Source: Rhizobiaceae bacterium (GTDB taxonomy: Bacteria > Pseudomonadota > Alphaproteobacteria > Rhizobiales > Rhizobiaceae). From it: 10,140 nt of DNA. The position numbers were made by a program, and so were the translations under genes. Below the pieces are notes generated by a model. That model worked only from the letters and a program-made list of their open reading frames with translations. It did no database searches and had not been told where the DNA came from. Positions within the stretch are counted from its first letter, which is position 1. Each line of letters opens with the position of its first letter. The stretch lies in contig JACMIV010000178.1 of the NCBI GenBank assembly GCA_014380965.1, positions 1 to 10,140 on the forward strand. The letters run 5' to 3'. This document shows, piece by piece, positions 6,147 to 10,140 of this stretch.

Positions 6147-7211
6147 TCAGTCGCTGGTCTTCGGCCGATCGAGATTCTTCGACAGGCCGCGGATGGCCAG
6201 TGTCCGCTCGGGAACGCCGGGGTGGCTGGTGAAGAAAGAGCCTTCGCCGCAACCCGAGCAATGTTCGACGAGCTTTTCCAGCGCGCGAGCGAGATCGGCG
6301 GTATCGTACCCGGCAGCCGAGAGGAGACGAGCTGCGCTTGCGTCCGCTTCCGTCTCGAAGCCACGTGAGTTTGCGAGCACGCTGAGGACACTTGCCTGAT
6401 CGGCGATGGTTCCTGCAAGATCGCCGAAATCCCCAGTGATGAAACCGACCAGCATCGACAGACCGAACGCCCTGTAGACAAGCCGCAGGCCGTGCCGGTG
6501 CTCGACATGGCCGATCTCGTGGGCAAGGACCGCGATGACGAGACCTTCGTCGCCCATCAACCGGACCAGATCGTCGGTGACGACAAGTGTTCCGCCGGGG
6601 AGGGCGAAGGCGTTCGGACCCACCGCCGGAATGTTGCGGAACTGCAGTGTGTAGTCCGAGGGATCGAGCCCTGCGGCGGAGACGAAACCACCGAAGGCGT
6701 CACGCAGCGCGCTGCGATCCTCTGCAGGCAAGCTCGACTCGTGCGCCAGCGTCGCGTCCAGCGAATAGAGGGTGGAATCGTCGATCATCGACGTCACGGA
6801 CGGCGGCGTCGCGAAGGCCGCAAAACGTGCGGCCGCCGGTATGCCGTATGTAAAGAGACCGACGATCCCGAGCAGCGTCACTGCCACGATGCCGGCGAGG
6901 CGCCAATGGAACCGCTCGGCACTGGCCAGTCGTCCCGAGGCGCCGACGCGCTCCGGAAGAAGCCTGTCGATGCCGTCATTATCGTCGCTCTCAAAAATGC
7001 TACCGTCCGTGAAGGCAAGACGCCGCGGCGTCCGACCGAGGCGCGTTGTGACCGACTTGATGTCTTGAAGCCGGAAATGGGTTTCCGCGCCTTCCAGTTC
7101 GAGCACGAACATGGTGCCCGATCTCCTCAATGAGGCGGTAACGTTCCCGCTCGACATTGGCTGGAAGCGTCTGCCCTGGACAGGCCCGAAATCAGAAGGC
7201 GCCGATGCCAT
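6147..7211 (-). CDS. membrane-anchored M48-family zinc metallopeptidase
   Basis: The 354-residue product (from the ATG read at 7211-7209) has an N-terminal beta-rich domain (about 12-85: QGRRFQP, RLQDIKSVTTRLG, PRRLAFTDGSIFE), one strong membrane helix at about 103-130, and an M48 peptidase domain. The zinc site is AHEIGHVEHRH with His231, Glu232 and His235. The third ligand is probably Glu286 in SRGFETEAD. FFTSHPGVPER (326-336) is the usual M48 C-terminal motif, and a CSGC pair (318, 321) precedes it. Family members such as BepA and HtpX cut misfolded or membrane-associated proteins. The start is uncertain. ATG 7211 keeps the GRRFQPMSS stretch, which resembles the usual N-terminus of this group, and overlaps the upstream DUF898 gene by 20 bases. 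ATG 7157 and ATG 7112 are alternatives, and 7112 has the best Shine-Dalgarno (AGGAG). It is probably co-transcribed and translationally coupled with the DUF898 gene. The substrate is unknown. Confidence 0.88.
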   Translation of the reverse strand: MASAPSDFGPVQGRRFQPMSSGNVTASLRRSGTMFVLELEGAETHFRLQDIKSVTTRLGRTPRRLAFTDGSIFESDDNDGIDRLLPERVGASGRLASAERFHWRLAGIVAVTLLGIVGLFTYGIPAAARFAAFATPPSVTSMIDDSTLYSLDATLAHESSLPAEDRSALRDAFGGFVSAAGLDPSDYTLQFRNIPAVGPNAFALPGGTLVVTDDLVRLMGDEGLVIAVLAHEIGHVEHRHGLRLVYRAFGLSMLVGFITGDFGDLAGTIADQASVLSVLANSRGFETEADASAARLLSAAGYDTADLARALEKLVEHCSGCGEGSFFTSHPGVPERTLAIRGLSKNLDRPKTSD

Positions 7212-8289
7212 CGGCGGCCATATATTCGGATGCCGCCACGTTGCCGTAGGGGCGATCGACATCTGTGAACGTATCGAGCGAACCTTGTGCAACAAGGGCC
7301 GTGTTGTCGAGCTGGTAGCGCGTCATGCGGACGCGCGTCCACGGGTAGAGCAGGCCGATCGTGCAGACGACGGCGAGAATGTTCGTCACCGCGATCCAGA
7401 TGATACGGCGGCTGCGGAGGTCGGACCGAAAGCGATGACGACCGTCGAGAACGAGATGATTGACGAGAATGTTGCGGCATCTGGTTGAGTAAATGACCGC
7501 TCCCATAAAAAAAGTGAAATAGAGCGAGACGATAAACCAGTGGAAGATAGAGAACCCGCTGGTCGTGGCGCCGATCTGCGAAGCGGCGTCGCCTGCTCCA
7601 ACGTCTACGACCCAGATCGAGCGCGTCGCGAAAACGATGGCCAGCAAAGCGAGGATCGCCAGCGCGGGCACGAGCGCCGCGCCGAGAGCCCCGTAGTATC
7701 TGCCGATGGGCGGAGCCGCTTCGAGCCGCGCGGTGCCGAAGCTGTGGCCTTCCGCGCTGTAGCGGTTGGCGGCACGCGTGGAGAAAGGCAGGAGTAGGCC
7801 GGCGGAAAAGACGATGAGGAATGGGAGAATCAGGTACACCCACGCGGTCCGCCAATACGTACCGTGCCAGTCGAAGCGGATGTTGCGGTATGCAGTCATC
7901 CGGGCATTGAAGCGAAGGCCGCGATTGATAACATAGGGGAGGGCGATCAGATACATCGGCAGGATGATCAGGATCGCCAGCGGCTGGACCTGCGTGGCGA
8001 TAGAATATATCGCGATGGCTGCGACAACAATGATCCGGCCGATCAGGATTTGCATCGGTTCGGCGAGATACTCAAAACGATGTCCGTCGAGCTCTGTGGA
8101 ACCGTAAAAATAACGCTGTGTTCGAACCTTTGCCCAAGCGGAGTAGATGCCCAGCGTTAGTATCGTTAGGCACAGGTTAACTATGAAGATCCCGAAATAC
8201 TCATTGGCATTGCCGGTAAAGCTAAAGCGGTGAACCGCCGATGAGGAAGCCGGCGCTGATACGGATGGCCTGATGATGCCGTCAGTCAA
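7192..8289 (-). CDS. DUF898 / YjgN-family multi-pass inner membrane protein
   Basis: The 365-residue product has about seven hydrophobic segments (near 32-52, 83-99, 103-121, 148-169, 198-221, 246-268 and 295-315). The N-terminus HRFSFTGNANEYFGIFIVN and the LTLGIYSAWAKVRTQRYFYGST block (45-64) are typical of DUF898 (YjgN). A second, weaker copy of that block (TIGLLYPWTRVRMTRYQLDNT, 310-330) marks an internal duplication. The family has no established biochemical function that I can name. Genes of this family often stand next to an M48 peptidase gene, as here, which suggests joint work in the envelope (inference). The start is TTG 8289-8287, supported by GGGAG seven bases upstream. The 3' end overlaps the M48 start. 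The first third of the gene is distinctly less GC-rich than neighbouring genes, a possible sign of transfer. Confidence 0.9.
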   Translation of the reverse strand: MTDGIIRPSVSAPASSSAVHRFSFTGNANEYFGIFIVNLCLTILTLGIYSAWAKVRTQRYFYGSTELDGHRFEYLAEPMQILIGRIIVVAAIAIYSIATQVQPLAILIILPMYLIALPYVINRGLRFNARMTAYRNIRFDWHGTYWRTAWVYLILPFLIVFSAGLLLPFSTRAANRYSAEGHSFGTARLEAAPPIGRYYGALGAALVPALAILALLAIVFATRSIWVVDVGAGDAASQIGATTSGFSIFHWFIVSLYFTFFMGAVIYSTRCRNILVNHLVLDGRHRFRSDLRSRRIIWIAVTNILAVVCTIGLLYPWTRVRMTRYQLDNTALVAQGSLDTFTDVDRPYGNVAASEYMAADGIGAF

Positions 8290-8296
8290 AACAAGT

Positions 8297-8301
8297 CTCC
8301 C
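8297..8301 (-). promoter_or_regulatory. ribosome binding site that fixes the TTG start of the DUF898 gene
   Basis: On the minus strand GGGAG lies seven bases before TTG (8289-8287). The alternative later starts would remove the conserved HRFSFTGN block or membrane segments, so TTG is the supported start. Confidence 0.7.
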
Positions 8302-8306
8302 GCGTC

Positions 8307-8344
8307 TCGAGCTTTGTCGTCAATCGGATGTAAGCAAAGCTTGA
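8307..8344. promoter_or_regulatory. inverted repeat in the divergent intergenic region, candidate operator
   Basis: TCGAGCTTTG (8307-8316) and CAAAGCTTGA (8335-8344) form an inverted repeat matching at 9 of 10 positions, with an 18-base spacer; the inner seven bases (AGCTTTG/CAAAGCT) are perfect. It sits between the start of the leftward DUF898 gene and the rightward ATP12 gene. A weak rightward promoter (TTGAAC at 8341-8346, 18 bases, TTGTAT at 8365-8370) would overlap its right arm. The position suits a regulator acting on both directions, but it could also be a chance repeat or a hairpin in the DUF898 mRNA leader. Confidence 0.4.
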
Positions 8345-8370
8345 ACGGCTGCACAACCCTACATTTGTAT

Positions 8371-8400
8371 CCGGAAGCTCCTCATCCGAAAGCTCCTCAT
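8371..8400. repeat. 15-base tandem repeat spanning the ATP12 start codon
   Basis: CCGGAAGCTCCTCAT (8371-8385) is directly followed by CCGAAAGCTCCTCAT (8386-8400), identical at 14 of 15 positions. The AT at the end of the second copy forms the first two bases of the ATP12 start codon (ATG 8399). The unit contains CTCCTC, the complement of a Shine-Dalgarno sequence, and no good Shine-Dalgarno is visible before the ATG. Confidence 0.9.
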
Positions 8401-9130
8401 GTCCGATGTCCGTCTCGCTCGCCCCGAACTGCCCAAGCGCTTCTATCTGGACGTGACGGTTGTAAAAGCCGAAGCCGGCGGCTTTACAACCAAGCTCGAC
8501 GGGCGCGGCGTGAAGACGCCGCTCCGCCGCCCGCTCGTCGTGCCGACCCTGCCTCTGGCCGAAAGGCTGGCGTCGGAGTGGGCTGCGCAGGCGGAGCGGA
8601 TCGACCCCGCCACGATGGCGCTGACGCGTTTCGCCAACACCGTGATCGACGGCGTCGCTGATGATCCCGGCGCGGTCCGCAAGGACTTGGCCGGATATGT
8701 CGAGACCGACATGCTGTTCTACCGCGCCACCTATCCGGAGCGGCTGATCGAGCGTCAACATGCGATCTGGGATCCGATCGTCGCCTGGATCGAAGGCGAA
8801 CTCGGCGTGCGTTTCGTCCGCGCGGAGGGCGTGATGCATGTGGTGCAGGCGCCGGAGGCGGTCGCCGCCTTCAGGGCACGCATCGATGCGGTCGTCGATC
8901 CCTTCGCCGTCGCCGCCCTCCACCAGATGACGACCCTCATGGGCTCGGCGATCCTCGCCCTCGCCGTCGCCGATCGGCGGCTCGGCGTCGACGAGGCCTG
9001 GGAAGCGGCGCATCTCGAAGAGGACTGGAACGTCGCGCAATGGGGCATGGATGCGGAGGCCGCTGCCCGGCGTACCGCACGGCTTGCAGACATGAGAATC
9101 GCAGCCGAGTTCCTGGACGCGCTGCGCTGA
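8399..9130 (+). CDS. ATP12-family F1F0-ATPase assembly chaperone
   Basis: The 243-residue product has the full ATP12 domain. ATP12 proteins bind the F1 alpha subunit and assist assembly of F1; in bacteria they occur mainly in alphaproteobacteria. Visible blocks are KRFYLDVTV and the [23 protein letters not shown] segment (13-49), a LASEWAAQ helix (57-64), [17 protein letters not shown] (69-85), TDMLFYRA and the [15 protein letters not shown] region (103-130), [11 protein letters not shown] (180-190), and the C-terminal signature [19 protein letters not shown] (198-216) with [18 protein letters not shown]. The length is normal for bacterial members. ATG 8399 gives the usual N-terminus but has only a weak purine run (GAAAG at 8388-8392) as ribosome site. 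It is transcribed away from the DUF898 gene. pccB follows 104 bases later in the same direction, and co-transcription is possible because no convincing terminator lies between. Confidence 0.94.
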   Translation: MSDVRLARPELPKRFYLDVTVVKAEAGGFTTKLDGRGVKTPLRRPLVVPTLPLAERLASEWAAQAERIDPATMALTRFANTVIDGVADDPGAVRKDLAGYVETDMLFYRATYPERLIERQHAIWDPIVAWIEGELGVRFVRAEGVMHVVQAPEAVAAFRARIDAVVDPFAVAALHQMTTLMGSAILALAVADRRLGVDEAWEAAHLEEDWNVAQWGMDAEAAARRTARLADMRIAAEFLDALR

Positions 9131-9234
9131 AGGGGATCCGGCGATTGCCGCGTTGGCAAAGCGGACCCTGCATGTGTATCCCATGCTCCGGGGGTCGACG
9201 GTCAGCCGACGGACGAGAGCGAAGGACAAGAGCG

Positions 9235-10140
9235 ATGCGCGACATGCTGGCCGAACTCGAGCGCCGCCGCGACCTTGCACGGGCCGGAGGCGGGCCGAAG
9301 CGGGTCGAGGCGCAGCATGCCAAGGGTAAGCTCACCGCACGCGAGCGGCTGTCGGTGTTTCTCGACGAGGGATCGTTCGAAGAGTTCGACATGTTCGTCG
9401 AGCATCGTTCGACCGATTTCGGCATGGAGGACCAGAAGATTGCCGGCGACGGCGTCGTCACCGGCTGGGGCACGGTGAACGGCCGCACGGTCTTCGTCTT
9501 CGCCAAGGATTTCACCGTGTTCGGCGGTTCGCTTTCCGAAGCCCATGCGGAGAAGGTGCAGAAGGTCCAGGACATGGCCCTTCGTAACAGAGCCCCGATC
9601 ATAGGCTTCTACGATGCCGGCGGCGCGCGAATCCAGGAAGGCGTTGCCGCGCTCGGCGGCTATGCCGAGATCTTCCAGCGCAACGTGCTCGCCTCCGGCG
9701 TCATCCCGCAGATTTCCGTCATCATGGGTCCCTGCGCGGGCGGCGACGTCTATTCGCCTGCGATGACCGACTTCATCTTCATGGTCCGCGACACGTCCTA
9801 CATGTTCGTGACGGGGCCGGACGTGGTGAAGACCGTGACGAACGAGACGGTGACGGCCGAAGAACTCGGCGGCGCCTCGGTGCACACGGTGAAATCCTCG
9901 ATCGCGGACGGCGCCTACGACAACGATGTCGAGGCGCTGCTCGAGATGCGCCGGCTCCTCGACTTCCTGCCGGCCTCCAATACCGCGCCGGTGCCGGAAC
10001 TCGAATTCTCCCAATCCGTCAGTGCGATAGATCCGTCCTTGGACACGTTGATCCCGGACAGCGCGAACAAGCCCTACGACATGGAGGAGCTGATCGCGAA
10101 GACCGTCGACGAGGGCGACTTCTTCGAGATTCAGGCGGCC
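9235..10140 (+). CDS. pccB: acyl-CoA (propionyl-CoA) carboxylase beta subunit, N-terminal 302 codons (3' end outside window)
   Basis: An open frame from ATG 9235 runs without a stop to the right edge. Its start is supported by GAAGGA at 9220-9225. The product is the carboxyltransferase subunit of a biotin-dependent acyl-CoA carboxylase, which moves the carboxyl group from carboxybiotin to propionyl-CoA to form (S)-methylmalonyl-CoA. Visible blocks are [10 protein letters not shown] (30-39), [18 protein letters not shown] (91-108), [20 protein letters not shown] (126-145), the [16 protein letters not shown] motif (165-180), the [22 protein letters not shown] block (193-214), and DEGDFFEI (292-299). 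The block at 187-214 resembles human PCCB closely, which favours a propionyl-CoA carboxylase over acetyl- or methylcrotonyl-CoA enzymes. The usual GGAVYSP is GGDVYSP here (Asp171). About 200 C-terminal residues, including the second crotonase-like half, lie outside the window. Confidence 0.94.
   Translation, partial: MRDMLAELERRRDLARAGGGPKRVEAQHAKGKLTARERLSVFLDEGSFEEFDMFVEHRSTDFGMEDQKIAGDGVVTGWGTVNGRTVFVFAKDFTVFGGSLSEAHAEKVQKVQDMALRNRAPIIGFYDAGGARIQEGVAALGGYAEIFQRNVLASGVIPQISVIMGPCAGGDVYSPAMTDFIFMVRDTSYMFVTGPDVVKTVTNETVTAEELGGASVHTVKSSIADGAYDNDVEALLEMRRLLDFLPASNTAPVPELEFSQSVSAIDPSLDTLIPDSANKPYDMEELIAKTVDEGDFFEIQAA

Noticed and set aside
6120..6149. Overlapping inverted repeats between the HAD and M48 genes as a bidirectional terminator.
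   Set aside because: The stems are only 5-6 bp with long loops, and no T-run follows on either strand.
9131..9170. Imperfect inverted arms (AGGGGATCCG and CGGACCCT) between the ATP12 and pccB genes as a terminator.
   Set aside because: The arms are imperfect, the loop is long and no T-run follows.
8282..10014. Long minus-strand open frames opposite the ATP12 and pccB genes (8282-9280 and 9202-10014).
   Set aside because: Their products lack domain motifs and have a shadow-like Arg/His/Asp-rich composition, while the plus strand encodes well-conserved families.
1..10140. Search for a defence system, prophage, integron, CRISPR array, IS element, tRNA or rRNA.
   Set aside because: No transposase or integrase motifs, spaced direct repeats, terminal inverted repeats or tRNA-like folds were recognised; the genes are mostly core housekeeping.

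Overview
The window looks like chromosomal DNA of an alphaproteobacterium, most likely of the order Hyphomicrobiales (Rhizobiales). The basis is the high GC content (a 60-base sample at 3301-3360 is about 65% GC), the alphaproteobacterial style of the proteins, an ATP12-type F1 assembly chaperone (in bacteria essentially an alphaproteobacterial gene), and the gene set degQ-like / rarA / crcB / rluC / HAD / ATP12 / pccB, which I recall as common in that order. The genus cannot be fixed from this sequence alone.

Layout. Bases 1-432 hold the 3' end of an NAD(P)-dependent epimerase/reductase gene. Bases 433-1006 are a sparse stretch with one possible small exported-peptide gene (662-847), a strong intrinsic terminator (896-923) and a possible 18-codon leader ORF (954-1010) that overlaps the next start as ATGA. 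From 1007 to 6067 five genes run rightward with short gaps (18, 74, 37 and 21 bases): a Do/DegQ-family periplasmic protease, the replication-associated AAA+ ATPase RarA, the fluoride channel CrcB/Fluc, an RluC-type 23S rRNA pseudouridine synthase and a HAD phosphatase. From 6147 to 8289 two genes run leftward and overlap each other: a multi-pass DUF898/YjgN membrane protein and a membrane-anchored M48 zinc metallopeptidase. A 109-base divergent intergenic region (8290-8398) with an inverted repeat and a 15-base tandem repeat leads into the rightward ATP12 chaperone gene (8399-9130) and the first 302 codons of an acyl-CoA (propionyl-CoA) carboxylase beta-subunit gene that runs off the right edge.

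How the genes fit together. Most of this is core housekeeping: envelope proteolysis, fork maintenance, fluoride efflux, ribosome modification, phosphatase clean-up, F1-ATPase assembly and propionyl-CoA metabolism. The odd part is the leftward DUF898-M48 pair. It separates the HAD gene from the ATP12 gene, lies on the opposite strand, and its upstream part is clearly less GC-rich (42-50% in two 60-base samples at 8101-8220). I infer that it is a membrane/protease module inserted into an otherwise conserved housekeeping run. I found no transposase, integrase, CRISPR array, tRNA, rRNA, toxin-antitoxin pair or phage gene. The features most worth checking are the DUF898-M48 pair, the divergent control region before ATP12, and the small-ORF/terminator/leader region before the protease.
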